From positions 175,940-239,939 of the forward strand of contig ML977026.1 of NCBI GenBank assembly GCA_010015675.1: a stretch of DNA of 64,000 nt. Direction: 5' to 3'. Below the pieces are notes generated by a model. It made no database searches. It was not told the DNA's origin and saw nothing but the letters and a program-made list of their open reading frames with translations. This DNA comes from Byssothecium circinans. Its lineage: Eukaryota; Ascomycota; Dothideomycetes; Pleosporales; Massarinaceae. The position numbers and the translations under genes were made by a program. Positions 45,209 through 57,921 of the stretch are shown piece by piece. Positions within the stretch are counted from its first letter, which is position 1, and the number at the start of each line of letters is the position of its first letter.

Positions 45209-45651
45209 GTTCAATGTTGATGGCTACAGACTCGCGTCTGCTTGCGTTGTGTGTGCGTGCAAGGGATTGACGGGAAGAAAGAGAAGTTTGTAAGCTTAGT
45301 GTAGGTGGGGTTGGGTTGGGCGACAGCGGTGTACGCCGCTGATAGTCCAAGTGGTACCAATGATGATAGTCAATCGGGTAGCTGCGTAAGCGTGCGTGTG
45401 GGTACTACTAGGGAATTAGCTAACCGCATCGGATGAGGTGCAGATAGGTACGATACGAGACTAGGTTTCTGTAATGAAAAAAGAAGAGTCCGATGGGAAA
45501 GTTATGAAATGGGACTTACGTAACTGCATGAAGAGGATTGGATTGCATACACTCATGCATCGTCACTTGATCTCAATCGTACTCCATCTCCAAAAGTAAT
45601 AAAATTCACATTCACATAACCCATAGAAAATCATATCATATCGCCCATCAT
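45209..45651. promoter_or_regulatory. Upstream region of URC4 and 3' flank of SVP26
   Basis: 443 bp with no gene seen. The part next to URC4 presumably holds its promoter. Confidence 0.35.
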
Positions 45652-46612
<961 letters not shown>

Positions 46613-46936
46613 GGCGACGGATGTGCCTTTATGAGGGAAGGGACGTGGAGCTTTAGAAGCTTCAGAACGGCGATGACGGACTGCCTGAGAGATGAGGTCA
46701 CATAGGTGGCTCTTAAGCCGGGCGGGGAGATAGTTTCTCCGGGGCCGGGGAGTGTGGGGCAAGAGCGCCGAGCTGGTGGAGAGAACCACTACCACCACTA
46801 AAAAAAGTTATTCGACATCTTGGCGTTCAACAACAACGACAATTGCGCGACAACGCTTCCAAAATACCACTCACCCTCTTTTACCACCACGGCTTCTCCC
46901 CCGAACTGGGATACCACAGCACTGCAACCGCCAAAA
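46613..46936. promoter_or_regulatory. Shared divergent upstream region, SVP26 / BUD23
   Basis: 324 bp between the start codons. The last part is rich in C, A and T, as in fungal 5' leaders. It must hold both promoters. Confidence 0.45.
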
Positions 46937-47810
46937 ATGTCCCGCCCCGAAGACACACTGTCCATCCCCCCTCCCCTCAACCCACCACCAACTAACCCCT
47001 CCCAGACCCCCCGACCTCTTCTACAACGACGCCGAATCCCAAAAATACACCACCTCCTCCCGCATCCAAACCATCCAATCAAGCATGACCCACCGCGCCC
47101 TCTCCCTGCTCTCCCTCCCCTCCTCCTCCCTAATCCTCGACGTGGGCTGCGGCTCCGGCCTCTCCGGAGAAATCCTCTCTCAACCCAGCTCCTCAGGCAC
47201 GCCCGGCGGGCCGCACATCTGGATCGGTCTGGACATATCCTCGGCGATGCTCAGCGTGGCGCTGGACAAGGAAGTCGACGGCGACCTCTTCCTCGCGGAC
47301 GCGGGGCAGGGCGTGCCGTTCCGCGCGGGGACCTTCGATGCCGCGATAAGCATCAGCGCGATACAGTGGCTGTGCAATGCGGAGACGAGTTTGGAAACGG
47401 CGGCTGGGCGCTTGAATAGGTTTTTTGGCGGGTTGTATGCGGCGTTGCGCCGGGGGGGGAGGGCCGTGTGTCAGTTCTATCCGAAGAACGAGGCGCAGAA
47501 GAAGATGGTGGCGCAGGCGGCGATTAAGGCTGGGTTTGGCGCGGGGTTGTTGGAGGATGATGAGGGGACGAAGAACGCGAAGACTTATTTGGTGTTGACG
47601 GTCGGGGGCGGGGAGATTACGGGGGTGGTGAGTGGGTTGGAGGGGGTTGATGTTGTGGATGGGAGGAGGGGGGCGGGGAGGAAGAGGGGGGAGGAGAGGA
47701 AGGGGGGGAGGGCGTGGATTTTGAGGAAGAAGGAACAGATGGAGAGGAAGGGGAAGGTGGTGAAGGCGAGTTCAAAGTATACGGGGAGGAAGAGGAGGGT
47801 GCAGTTTTGA
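46937..47810 (+). CDS. bud23: 18S rRNA (guanine-N7) methyltransferase Bud23
   Basis: Bud23 makes m7G1575 (yeast numbering) in 18S rRNA together with Trm112 during 40S biogenesis. A tiny first exon, 46937-46959, is joined to 47006-47810 by a 46-bp intron with an AACTAACC branch-like site. This yields MSRPEDTLPPDLFYNDAESQ, the expected N-terminus, which no single frame gives. The donor is GTCCAT, a weak site. The SAM-binding motif is DVGCGSGLSG near residues 53-62; SAIQWLCNAETS and the C-terminal Lys/Arg-rich tail (KASSKYTGRKRRVQF) fit the family. Length about 275 aa is normal. Confidence 0.92.
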
Positions 47811-48174
47811 TCTGCTTTTTCTTTTCGTTGCCCGGTACAGACTGGGGAACCTCGCGTTTCTCTCCGGCTCTGGAAGGTGGGTCTTCGTTTCTTTCAATAT
47901 CATGATTTACGAAGCATAGCGCGGCGTTTGCGGCTATAGGAAGGGGATAGAATCGATTCATGCATGCAAGCTATATACCAATAAAAATACAGCTCTATTC
48001 ACATCCGGAAGCTGCCTACTTGTACATGATGCCGTCGGGTCTAGTCGTAAAGTCAAAAAAGCAAGTGCAAGTGCAGTCAACCCAAATCGGGAGATGTCCA
48101 TCTCAGATGCGTTCGTTGAATGGGACTGTCCTCGTGCTGTCCAAAGTCAGCTAAATGAAAAATTCATGCTTGGC
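47811..48174. terminator. 3' flanks of BUD23 and IDH1 (convergent genes)
   Basis: 364 bp between two convergent stop codons. Contains caataaaaat near 47,980, which could act as a poly(A) signal for BUD23. No gene seen. Confidence 0.35.
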
Positions 48175-49549
48175 TCATGCCTTCTCCATCTGGGCGAGGA
48201 TGGCGCGGGTGAACTCGTGAGTCGTGGAGTCGCCGCCCATGTCGCGCGTCCGTACTTTGCTGGGGGATGTTAGCGTTGGTTTTTACTTGGTTGTAGGCAT
48301 ACGTACCCCTCCTCAATGACCTTGTATACGGACTGAGAGATGCGGTTGGCGTGGTCGTCGAGACCGAGGTGTCGCAGCATCATGGCGGCGGACAGGGTCA
48401 AAGCAGTGGGGTTGGCTTGGTCCTTGCCCTGGATGTCGAGACCGACGTGACGGCATCCAGGCTCGAACACGGCAACCTCGCGACCCATGTTACACCCGGG
48501 CACGATACCGGGGCCGCCGACCAGACCAGCACCAATGTTGGACAAGATACCTCCGTACAGGTTGGGCATGACCATGACGTCGAACTGCTGCGGCCTCGAC
48601 ACGCACTGCATGGAGGCGTTGTCCACAATCATGTCGCTGTATTCCACAGTCGGATAGTCCTCGGACACCTTCTTGCACGTGTTGCGGAACAGACCATCGG
48701 CCAGCTTCATGATGTTGGCCTTGTGGATGCAGGTGACCTTCTTGCGGTTGTTGGCGAGGGCGAAGGCAAAGGCGAATTTGGCAATGCGCTCTGATTTCGC
48801 GCGTGTGATGATCTTGAGCGACTCGACGACGCCGCTGACGGACTGATGTTCCAGACCAGAGTATTCGCCCTCGGTGTTCTCACGCACGATGCAAAGGTCG
48901 ATATTCTTGTGGCGCGTTTCGTAGCCGGGGATGTTCTTGATCAGGACAATGGACGCATAGATGTCGAGCTCCTGGCGCAGGGCGACGTTGAACGACTGGT
49001 GGCCGGATCGCTCGACGGGCGTGTGGAGGATGCCTTTCAGACCTAGTTTGTTGCGCTTGAGCGAGGCGATGGCTTCACGGAAGAGCGTCTCGGCATTCTT
49101 GTCGCCCGACTCGACACCGGAGACGTTGACCTGCTCCCACTCGACGGGCACATTGTCCGCCTTGAAGATCTCCTTGACCGATTCCGTCACCTCAGCACCG
49201 ATTCCGTCACCTATACATGTCAGCAATTGCCTGTGGGTGAAGGTGAATGTCCAGGCGGCGTACCGGGGATCAGGGTCACGGTGTATTTACCGCCGAACTT
49301 GGTGGGCTTGAAGATGTCCTGGTTGACGGTCGCGAAGGCTATCACGTATCAGCAGAGTCGGCGAGAGGTCAAAAGAGGAGCGTACTGCGGGAGGCCATTG
49401 AAGGACCCGCTGTCCATCGCGATACAGGCTTTGCGCCCCGCAGGAGCGTCTATCGCGCGTCAGCTGTGCCCTGTCCCTTTGGAGTTTCAATTGCTGGTAT
49501 GCAAGTGATATCGTACCTGGGCCGTCTTCTGGGAGGTCCTCGATAGCAT
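48175..49549 (-). CDS. idh1: Mitochondrial NAD-isocitrate dehydrogenase, subunit 1
   Basis: Regulatory subunit of the NAD+-dependent isocitrate dehydrogenase of the TCA cycle, in the mitochondrial matrix. Five exons: 49517-49549, 49386-49449, 49264-49338, 48307-49210 and 48175-48259, about 386 aa. The N-terminus (MLSRTSQKTAQ, then TLLRGAKPVSRW) is Arg/Ser-rich without acidic residues, a typical mitochondrial presequence. TVTLIPGDGIGAEVTESVKE opens the catalytic fold. The isocitrate/isopropylmalate dehydrogenase signature appears near residue 270 as NLYGGILSNIGAGLVGGPGI. The last exon ends RTRDMGGDSTTHEFTRAIL. Many early introns are usual for this gene. It is divergent from the neighbouring dehydrogenase. 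Confidence 0.95.
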
Positions 49550-50357
49550 TGTGGCGGTTGGACGTGTCAGAGTGGTGGTTGTGAGGGATTTGCGCAAGAT
49601 CAAAGACCAAGAACAAGCTGGAGCTTCGGGCGGCCGAAAAAGCAAGGACGCCTTGGCACGTCCATACCGGCAACTTACCGCGGGAGTGACCGACGCAGAC
49701 TTTTAATTCCCAGGTGCATCTTTGGAATAACAACGGATTGTTGACATGTTTGATGGACCATACCACTGAGCTTACTGTATGCTGATGCTAGTGTTTACCA
49801 GGACCTTTCCTGCGGTACCGCACCTTGTCATGCTTCTTGAGCCTCTTGTTTTCATCCGATGTCTGGCATGTGAATGTGCCCGTGCTGCAGATCCTCCCTC
49901 TGGAGATAAAGTATTGCGCTTTTTCTTTATCACGTTCGACTTCATCTTCATATACAACCAGATATTCTTCAATAATGTATCTGTGCACACAAGGTTTGAT
50001 ACTGGACACGGTGGCAACTGCCAACCTTGCGTCGCCCTCATCGCACTTGCCCGCTTCGTTTTAAACCATCTCTTTCACCTGGAGAACCCAATATATGCGT
50101 CCTGTACTCAACCCCAACCTCAACCCAACTTCTACACATCTTCAAATTGTTGCACATTCATCTGTATATTTGCATCTCCAACCTCCAATTGGCCAACTCC
50201 TCGCCACTTGATCATTGTGGGGTAGGCGGAATAGCTCCGCCTAAATACAATGCTGTTCAACGTCACTCGAGCTTAATATCTATCGCTGCGGCCGTCGGAT
50301 GTCATCCGAGCTTGTTTTTATTCCTCATGCTCTTCTTTCAACCCAACCCCCTCAAAC
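49550..50357. promoter_or_regulatory. Divergent upstream region, IDH1 / hydroxyisobutyrate dehydrogenase
   Basis: 808 bp between two divergent start codons. A long plus-strand frame (49779-50225) lacks any family character and is probably chance. Presumed promoters of two mitochondrial metabolism genes. Confidence 0.4.
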
Positions 50358-51419
50358 ATGGAAGAACCGACCATTGGATACGTGGGCCTCGGGAACGCCG
50401 GCTATCCCATGGCCGCCTGCCTCGCAAAGAAAGGATATCGTCTCCTAGTCCGCGATGCGGATCCCGCCCGAGGCATCAAGTTCGTCGAAGAATATCCCAA
50501 GTGCAGGATCGCTTCTTCCGAGCCGGACTCTTTCACCAACTGCGAAGTCGTCGTCACTATGTTACCGAATGGAAGTGTGGTGAACGACGTTCTGCTGGGC
50601 GAACAAGGCATCGCGCCGCATCTGAAGCCAGGCATGACTCTCTGATGGCTGCGGATGCCATATCTTACCATTACCAGGTTCGATTGTGATTGATACCAGC
50701 TCATCGTCGCCTTTTGATACACGCGCCCTGGGTCTTGAGTTGAGTCGGCTGCACGTCGATCTTATTGATTCGCCCATCACCCAGGAGCAGCTGCACGCCA
50801 TTGACACAGGGGGTGCAACGCTCATGGTCGGCAGCGATAAGCCCGACGTTCTGGGGAAAGTCTTGCCGATACTCAAAGACATGAGTACGCACGTATTTCC
50901 GATGGGTGGCCTCGGCGCCGGCCACACCATGAAGACGCTCAACAACTATGTGAGCGTTGGCAGCATCATCGCTCTCTGCGATGCTTTGGTCAGCAGGCGA
51001 CTAAATGGTATTGGCTATGAGGTTAATAGTCTCAGGTAACCGGTCAGAAGCTCGGTCTTGATCCGCAGACCATGATCGATGTCATGAATGTCGGCACAGG
51101 TGTCAACTTCTCTACAAAATACTCGATGAAAAACTTGAAGTCGTATGACACCGGCTATCAGCTCGAACTTCTTGTCAAAGACGTCAAGATCGCCAAAGAC
51201 GTCATCGACAAGTCCGGCTTCCAGTCTGACCTACCGGCGCTGGCATTGAAGTACCTCGAGGACTCAATGAAGAAGGTGTCTCCTGGGGCTGACCACTCCG
51301 AATGCTTGAAGAGCTGGGAGGAGCGTGCAGGTGTTGAGATCAAGAAGACCGAAAGGAGGGATGAGAATGGTAAGTGGGAGAGCGTCTCCCAGGAAGAACC
51401 TGTCTTGCGTATTCTTTGA
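50358..51419 (+). CDS. 3-hydroxyisobutyrate dehydrogenase-like (beta-hydroxyacid dehydrogenase) enzyme
   Basis: NAD(P)-dependent oxidoreductase of the 3-hydroxyacid family, of the type used in valine breakdown. Exons 50358-50631, 50678-50988 and 51036-51419, about 322 aa. The dinucleotide-binding motif is GYVGLGNAGYPMAACLAKKG near residues 8-27. DSPITQEQLHAIDTGGATLM is the substrate-binding signature in a diverged form. The catalytic Lys lies in AGHTMKTLNNYVSVGS, near residue 176. The first intron appears to be GC-AG (donor gcatga), and the second has a GTCAGC donor; both keep frame exactly. No clear mitochondrial signal precedes the Rossmann motif. The exact substrate is not certain, since related enzymes use other small hydroxyacids. 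Confidence 0.85.
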
Positions 51420-52114
51420 ACATTTTGCGCGTTTCCTTTCAGTCAAGTCACTCACTGCTGCAATTTTGTTCGTCGTTTTATTCTAGTCTTGGGCGCTTCT
51501 TCGATTTCCCTAATCCCGAAACATTGTTTTGGATTTCGCCTCCCATAGGTTGACGAGCATGTTGCGAAGGCTCTTTACCCTATAATTACGCCTTCGACAC
51601 CAAACGGCCGTGAGGACTCTTTTCTATCACTTGCCCATACGCTACTCTTACCGGGGAAGTCCTGTTTCTCTCACCTAGCCCCACTTCTCTTGGAGGCGAG
51701 GGAGCGAGTCCTATACATATATAGAACGTACATCCTCCATCCTCCATCCTTCTTACATCCCAATCTACAAGGGCAATCCTACCCACAACCTTCCAACGCT
51801 TAATGCGCTTCAACTGGACAGCACAATTTTCTAGCAAATACGAGCAAGCCGCGATACCAGTGTCAGCGACTCAATTCTCCATCCCAGCACTGCGGGGCTA
51901 AGTTTTGTGCTTCTTCACTCCGGATACGAGTTTGAGTCATCTCAGATTGACGGCCGAGAAGATTATCTTACTACCTGTCCTAGTTGGCACATATTGAACA
52001 CCTCCGGCCTCCAGAGATCCCTGCGTCTACTCTCCTAGCCATAGCTTCATTTCCGCTCTCCGACCGACAATCCATTACAGTCTCCACGCAACACCCAGAT
52101 CAACACTTCTCAAC
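51420..52114. promoter_or_regulatory. Spacer, upstream region of the DUF7918-like gene
   Basis: 695 bp with no supportable gene. Contains catcctccatcctcc-type short repeats near 51,730 and a pyrimidine-rich stretch before the next start codon. Confidence 0.35.
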
Positions 52115-53793
52115 ATGAAGGTGGAGGAGAAGGGAACCGACCGAAGGCTGGACGTCCACTTATATGTCAAAGGTCAGATGGATGCGCTCACCGAATATGA
52201 CGAGTACGTGGACGCCGGCGATGGTGCGATCTGCTGCTACGTTGCCGTTGCCGAGGACATGACACCGAAAGTCACGACGAGATTTCATGGAACGGTACGT
52301 GACGCCGCTAGGCAACAGGATTTTGTAGATACTGACAGGGCTAGACAATGAGCATCTTCCACGACGTCCTAATTGACGGGGTACTTCGAAAGTCGCATCG
52401 ATACAAGGGTAAATCGGTATCGCACCAAGCTAGCAAGAAGTACGAAACCCAAATCTTCCTCTATCAGACTGCGAGTGGAGACAGAGATACAGAGATCAAG
52501 GTCGCTCCGTTGGAAGCACTCGTTCCTATCCAAGGCGAAGGCAAAGAGACGGTCGGAACCATCGAAGTCAGGGTTTCTGTGCTGCGGGCCTTTGGTGAAG
52601 AGTACAGTATCGACGGTATACCCACTTATTTCAAGCAAGCGAAGGAGGAAGAGGACGCTGAGCCCGCTGCACTGACTTTCAAGAGGCTCGCACCAGAGTT
52701 CGAGATGATCGGCGAAGAGAATTGTCAAACCCTCGATAAGGCTGCTTCGAACCGTCATAGGAGGGATATGACATCGAAGCGACCAGGGAAGCAGCCATGG
52801 GCTATTTTCAGGTTTCACTACCGGAGCCAGGCAGCCATTGACCAGCAAGAGATGGAAGCGAATTACCATCCAAAGTCCAAAGACCGAAATGCCGCACATG
52901 TTCTGCAGCTCGAGCCCGTACCACAATTGAAGTCAGGTCTGAAGCCGCCTAAAATGGGCGACGACGATGCCTCTACTCAGGCATCTTCCATTCCTCCGAC
53001 TCCGCTTGTCATGAAGGCGCCGCCTAAATTCCCAACCTCGCCTCGAGCTCAAGAGGACGAAGACGAAAGCACTCCTGAGCGTTCGCCTAGCCCAGAGCTA
53101 CGGCGTGCCAGTAAAGACGAAGATGCCGATGAAGAGCCAACACATGCGCCTGCCACTAAAGCGGACAACGTCACGGCCTCCGAGGCTGCTGTCGAGCCCG
53201 AGAAATCCGAAGAGCAGCCCACACCGGCGCAAGAGAGTGAGCAGAACAGCAAGCTCGATACCGCAGACAAAGCATCGACACAATCCACGACTAGCGATTC
53301 CCCGTCTGAGCCTTCCAATATCAACGAGAACACAGTGCCCAGCCCAGCCAAAGAAGCCACCCCGAAGCCTTCCCAGCCCACTCCCGCAGCTGCGAAGAAG
53401 CGTCCCGCCCCTCTAGTCCTCCCCACGAAGCGCCCCGCACAGCAGAAAATGCCCCTCTCGCCCATCGTCAAGCGTACAAAACGACCCGCCACCGCTCCAC
53501 CGTCCTCCACGCCTTCCAACCCATCAAACGTCCCAGCAACCTCGCAGACGCAAATCCTCGCCGAACTCCGCAAGAAATTACGCCTCGCCAAAGCCCATCG
53601 CGAGAAAATCGCTACTAAGCGAGCGGAAGTCAAGGAACAGTTAGCTGTCTACGACGCGCAGATGGCTGAGGAGATTGAGCGCGCGAGCAAGGAGCTGGAA
53701 GACGAACAAAGGGGACAGAGCGAGGAGTTGCTGCATCTTCGTGAGGAAGCTAATTTGCTCAAGGCCTTCAAGGCGGCTGAGAGCAGCGAGTAG
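52115..53793 (+). CDS. DUF7918-like fungal protein with coiled-coil C-terminus
   Basis: Exons 52115-52294 and 52345-53793 (GTACGT donor, CTAG acceptor) encode about 542 aa. The N-terminal 270 residues form a folded domain with beta-rich segments (RRLDVHLYVKGQMDALTEYD, FHDVLIDGVLRKSHRYKGKS, GTIEVRVSVLRAFGEEY, WAIFRFHYRSQ), the pattern of the fungal DUF7918 family as I recall it. A Pro/Ser/Glu-rich disordered linker follows, with a Lys/Arg-Pro stretch (LPTKRPAQQKMPLSPIVKRT) that may be a nuclear signal. The last 80 residues are a charged coiled coil ending EANLLKAFKAAESSE. Function is unknown; chromatin association is only a guess. Confidence 0.68.
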
Positions 53794-54696
53794 GCTGTCA
53801 GATGCACAGTGCGTGGTTTTGGGGAAGAGGGGTAGGGGCTGTGGGCTGTGAGGTGAAGGATTTGGAGGCGCGGACGTGGGCGTGGTGGTGCTGGTGGTGG
53901 TGCTGGTGTAAAGTGTGGATTTGGTATCTTGGGTTTGGACGGGGAGTTTTCCACTCGATGAGTCCAGGGAGGGCGTCTGGAGTGGAAAATTTTCGGTCTC
54001 GTGGGTGGATGGGGTTGGGGATGCGTGGTGAGCTTGAGGGTTTTGGATGGGGGTGAGAGGTGCAATTTTCGATTTTCATTGGGGCTTTTTGAAAGGGGAA
54101 AATGTGGTCAAAGGCGGGGCGGGGGCGGATAACGGGTATGAGGTGAGGTTTATGGTTCTTTCTTTGTGGCGAGTGGGTTGGGGCTTGAACGGTGGGGTGG
54201 ATTTGAGGGTTCATGGCTGCTATGGCCGCCATGGTTTGACTCTCTAGAGAGTCGACTTCCTGCTTGCTCTTGCTCTTCCTTCCTTGGCCTGCTAGGTTTA
54301 CTCTCCTCCCCTTCCCTTCACCTTTTCCTTACTCCAGTCTTGTCTTGTTTCTCTACTCATCACATGCAATGGCAATCATAAAAGTAAAACCAATCCAACC
54401 ATCACATGACGTACGTACGAAACCAACAAGTCACAAGATTCGACATCAGACAGAACCCAATTCCAATTCCCAATGTCTACCATCCCATCCCATCCTATCC
54501 TTTCCCCTTACATATACCAATACCACTACCACTACCGCTCCCCCAATCAAACAATGAAAACCCCTGTCGTTATCGCGGATCGCGGGATAAACATCCAAAC
54601 CAAACCAACACTATCCCAACCCAACCCTCCATCTTCCGTCCTCCGTCCTCCGTCCTCCGCGCCCTCCATCCCCCTCTTGCCCAAACCAGGCCTCCC
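53794..54696. other. Spacer between convergent genes, low-complexity
   Basis: 903 bp. The first half is G- and T-rich on the plus strand, the second half C- and A-rich, with a run of cctccgtcctccgtcc repeats near 54,640. No gene seen. Confidence 0.4.
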
Positions 54697-55625
54697 TCAC
54701 GGTCGCGAAACCGAAACCCTCATGTTATCCCTGACCCGCTCTAGGAGGACGTCGCGCGTGGCGAGCGGGGAGGGGTGGAGATTGCGCTAAGGGGTGGAAG
54801 GGAAAGTTAGTGCGGGGTTTTGGTTGTGGTTTTGGTTTTGGTGGGGACGGTGTAGGGTGGGTATTGGGATGCTGGGGAGGAGGAGGTGAAAGGTGGAGGG
54901 GGAGGGTGGAGGAGAGGAGAGGTGGAAGATGGAAGATGGAAGATGGAGGAGGGGGAAGGGGGAAGGGATTATAGTTACCTTGTTCAACCATGTTAGGCAT
55001 TGCTCGTGGGTCCAGGATTCAGGGTCTGGAGGGGAGGATGTTAGTGGGAGATGTTAGCGAGGGAGGGGGGCGGAGAAGGTGCTGAGTGTGGATGCGTATG
55101 TGTACGGGTACGTGTACGTGTACGTGGGTGTGGGTGTGGGTGTGGGTATCTCTGTGATGATGAAGTGGGAGAGCTCCAAACAGGGCAGGGGGTGGAAATA
55201 GAAGGCGATGGGAGGAATGAGGGCGTGATACACCGCGGGCTCACCACCCCGCTTCCTGCTCTTCAACGCTCCTACTTTTCAACGCACTCCACCTCATCCA
55301 TCCCATCAAATCACATCCAGAACATGCGGAACACCAAAGCGGCAAGTAAAAGCATCCCAATGAAGAAGAAAAGAAGCAAAAGCAACGTACCGCCGGTGGG
55401 GTCTTGGCTCGGGAAGATGTCGTTGCCCCAGATCGTCCATGCAGCGACGCCGGTTATGATGGCGGCAAAGGCGAAGAAGGGGGTCTGGTGGTTTGGTGGG
55501 GTGAGTTTTGGTGTTGGACTTTGGTGGAGGGAGTGCGTGGGGTGGAGGGATTGGGGTGGGATAGGGAGGACGGATGGAGGATGGCTTACTCGGGAGCTTG
55601 TGGCGCGGTCGAGTGGTGTTGGCAT
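54697..55625 (-). CDS. Small membrane protein with a C-terminal helix-extension-helix-like segment
   Basis: Four small exons, 55590-55625, 55391-55484, 54979-55025 and 54697-54786, encode 88 aa: MPTPLDRATSSR, then a membrane helix (TPFFAFAAIITGVAAWTIWG), then DPESWTHEQCLTWLNK and RNLHPSPLATRDVLLERVRD. Phases match at every junction. The W-T-x-E-x-x-x-x-WL-x-x-RNL-x-P-x(5)-R-x-x-LLERV pattern is the helix-extension-helix type seen in Ish1/Msc1-related fungal proteins. Comparable short proteins occur in other Dothideomycetes as far as I recall. The second intron is long (365 bp) and contains simple repeats. It is divergent from RPL38. Function unknown; membrane location is likely. Confidence 0.72.
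55096..55149. repeat. Short GTACGT / GGTGTG tandem repeats inside an intron
   Basis: Four gtacgt-like hexamers followed by four gggtgt units. They fall in the 365-bp second intron of the 88-aa gene. Confidence 0.75.
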
Positions 55626-56082
55626 TTTGGTTGTTTGATGTTTTGATCGTTTGATATTTGGTGTTTTGGGGGATTCGAGGAGAGAGGTAGGTGAGCGGGA
55701 GAGGAGATATGGGATGTGGCTTTAGAGGAGAGAGGAGAAGAGGCGCGAGGTTTATGAGAGGCAAGGTAGCTTAGGGTGAAAGGTTTCAAAATAGAAGAGA
55801 CGTGGTATCAAGTAGAAAATAATATCTTAGGCAACACTTTCGCGTCCACGTACATACTATATATGTAGCATTCCCGTGGAAACGCCACACGTCGTCATCC
55901 CTCTAAACCAGACCATACCCCTTTCGCGTTAGCGCTGGATCCGAGGTAGTGGCCCGTGCGCGGCACAAGCGAATTTCCTCCGCACCAAAACAATTTCGCG
56001 AGGCTTCCGTCGAGAAACATTCCCACGATCGCTCCACGAACCCGAACTAGACGACTTCGATCCTCGAGCACATACCGTCACG
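55626..56082. promoter_or_regulatory. Divergent upstream region, 88-aa protein / RPL38
   Basis: 457 bp between start codons. The RPL38 side has a C-rich leader. No other gene is seen. Confidence 0.4.
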
Positions 56083-56554
56083 ATGCCTTCCGAAGTCTCA
56101 GATATCAAGCAGTTCATCGAGATCTGCAGGAGGAAGGATGCCAAGTGTACGTCTACTTCTCCGCGGCGCATCGCATCGCACAATGCAAGGAAGAGGAGGG
56201 GGAGAGCGCAATTGAGGAGGGGATTGTGGCGAGAGAACTGGAACAGTGGAGAGTTCTAGGAAATTGAGTGCTGACATGAAAATACCATAGCTGCCGGCAT
56301 CAAGAAGAACCAGAAGAGCAACAACATCAAGTTCAAGGTCCGATGCAACCGCTTCGTCTACACGCTTGTCCTGAAGGACAACGATAAGGCTGAGAAGCTC
56401 AAGCAGAGTCTGCCTCCGGGTACGTTCTATCCTCTACGTATCCCACAATCGCTCTCGGGATATTGGGAAATTGGGAGGACTGGGCTAATAGATGTCTGCA
56501 GGGCTCACCATCACCGACATCGGCAAGAAGAACCCCAAGGGCAAGCGCGCATAA
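56083..56554 (+). CDS. rpl38: 60S ribosomal protein eL38
   Basis: Structural protein of the cytosolic large ribosomal subunit. Exons 56083-56146, 56291-56419 and 56502-56554 encode 81 aa: [20 protein letters not shown], then [20 protein letters not shown] with [20 protein letters not shown], and finally [16 protein letters not shown]. Introns are GT-AG with GTACGT donors; length is as usual for eL38 (about 78-82 aa). Two introns in a very short ribosomal gene are normal in filamentous fungi. Confidence 0.97.
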
Positions 56555-56842
56555 ACGACTTCTCGCGAGCGGACGGTGCGTGGCGATGATGGGCTGCGAA
56601 TGCTGAGGAGAATGGGGATGATAGGGGAGGGGAAGTGGATATGATGCATGATTGATACGTGTCCGGTCGGTTGGTCGGATAGGCGGACGAGGCGTCTCAT
56701 CGGATACATTTCACTGAACTGGCATACTGGACCCGACATCATGGGCGTCCATCAGAAATGAAAACATCTCAAACTTCACACACGTTCCATGGCATGCGCA
56801 ACCTTTGTGGGAGAAGGGGATGGGGATGTGTTGAGATTGTGG
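56555..56842. terminator. Convergent 3' flanks, RPL38 / metallo-hydrolase
   Basis: 288 bp between two convergent genes. No gene or clear poly(A) hexamer seen. Confidence 0.3.
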
Positions 56843-57921
56843 CTAACGATTACTAGAAATGCCGTGCTGTACGTTAAACTTGTACTCGTCCTTGCGATCT
56901 AGATATACGACTTTCTCGCTCAACCCTGCCTCCTGGACCGCTTTCTTGAAGTCTGATAACGGCGACGTGAAGACGTCGTAGTCGTCATAGTGGATCGGTA
57001 TGGTTATGTCTGGATTGATGAGCTGCATCAGTTGAACACCCTGCTTTGCATCCATCGTCACCATCAACAGCGGCATGCTCGGGCCCGGAATCGTTGTGCC
57101 GCCTAGATGGATCAGCATCAAGTCGATCTGCTGGTCGCTGTACCGTTCCGGAATCTCCTTCAATTCATCCACCTAGACAGTCAGCCACGCTCACTCCACA
57201 CCAAGTACCAACATACCAGAAGCGTATCCCCCGAAATGTAAATCCGATACCCGCAATCGAACTGGTCCTCATTCCCCGTACTCCCGTACCCCAACTCCAC
57301 CATCCACCCATTCGTCGGCGGCACCGCTTTCAGCAAATCATTCGCCACCGACAACGGCCCAGGGGGAACATGTTTCCCCGGCATCCCCGTAACCTTCACA
57401 CTAGGTTTCTGCCCGCCTTGTATCTTACCCGTCTTGACATCCAACCTCATCGACTCGAAGAAATCCAGCGCATGAACAGCAGTAAACGACTCCTCGCCCT
57501 TGGCCGTCAGACAGCTCTTCGCATGCGGTGTCGTAATAATCGGAATCTCACGCTTCAGCTTCTCCTCAACCTCCCTGTCGAAGTGATCTTCATGGTAATG
57601 CGAGAGTAGGACTGCATCGATGCGCGGAAGTTGTTCTAGATCGATGGCTGGGTTCGTTTGCCGCGTTGCTGACACGCCAGGCCCGAGATGCACGTGGTCG
57701 CCTGCGTGGAGGAAGTTTGGGTCTGTGAGGATGTGTATGCCCTCCCATTCGAGGATCGTGGTTGCGGTGCCGATGAAGAAGAGGGTGGCGTTTGTGTCTT
57801 TGTTGTCGGGCGTTGTTGGGTGGAGTTGGGTCATTGTGGCTTCGGGCATGGAGGGTGGGACGAAGGAGATTGCTTTTGTGGGTGGACCGGAGGTCGTGGG
57901 GTCGATTTCGAGGTGCTTCAT
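56843..57921 (-). CDS. Metallo-beta-lactamase-fold hydrolase (lactonase / NAPE-PLD-like)
   Basis: Zinc-dependent hydrolase of the Lactamase_B_2 group, which includes ascorbate-6-phosphate lactonases and NAPE-hydrolysing phospholipase D. Exons 57217-57921 and 56843-57172 encode 344 aa. Zinc ligands are visible in SHYHEDHFD (His108, His110, Asp112, His113). Upstream come IGTATTILEWEGIHILTDPN and FLHAGDHVHLGPG; downstream lie the strand YRIYISGDTLL and the C-terminal histidine in IPIHYDDYDVF. The intron has a GTATGT donor and a CTAG acceptor. No signal peptide is seen, so it is probably cytosolic. Substrate unknown. Confidence 0.83.

Noticed and set aside
49779..50225. 148-codon plus-strand frame between IDH1 and the dehydrogenase
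   Set aside because: No conserved motif and it occupies the shared promoter region; likely chance.
53049..53633. 194-codon minus-strand open frame
   Set aside because: Antisense to the low-complexity linker of the DUF7918-like gene; composition is explained by that.
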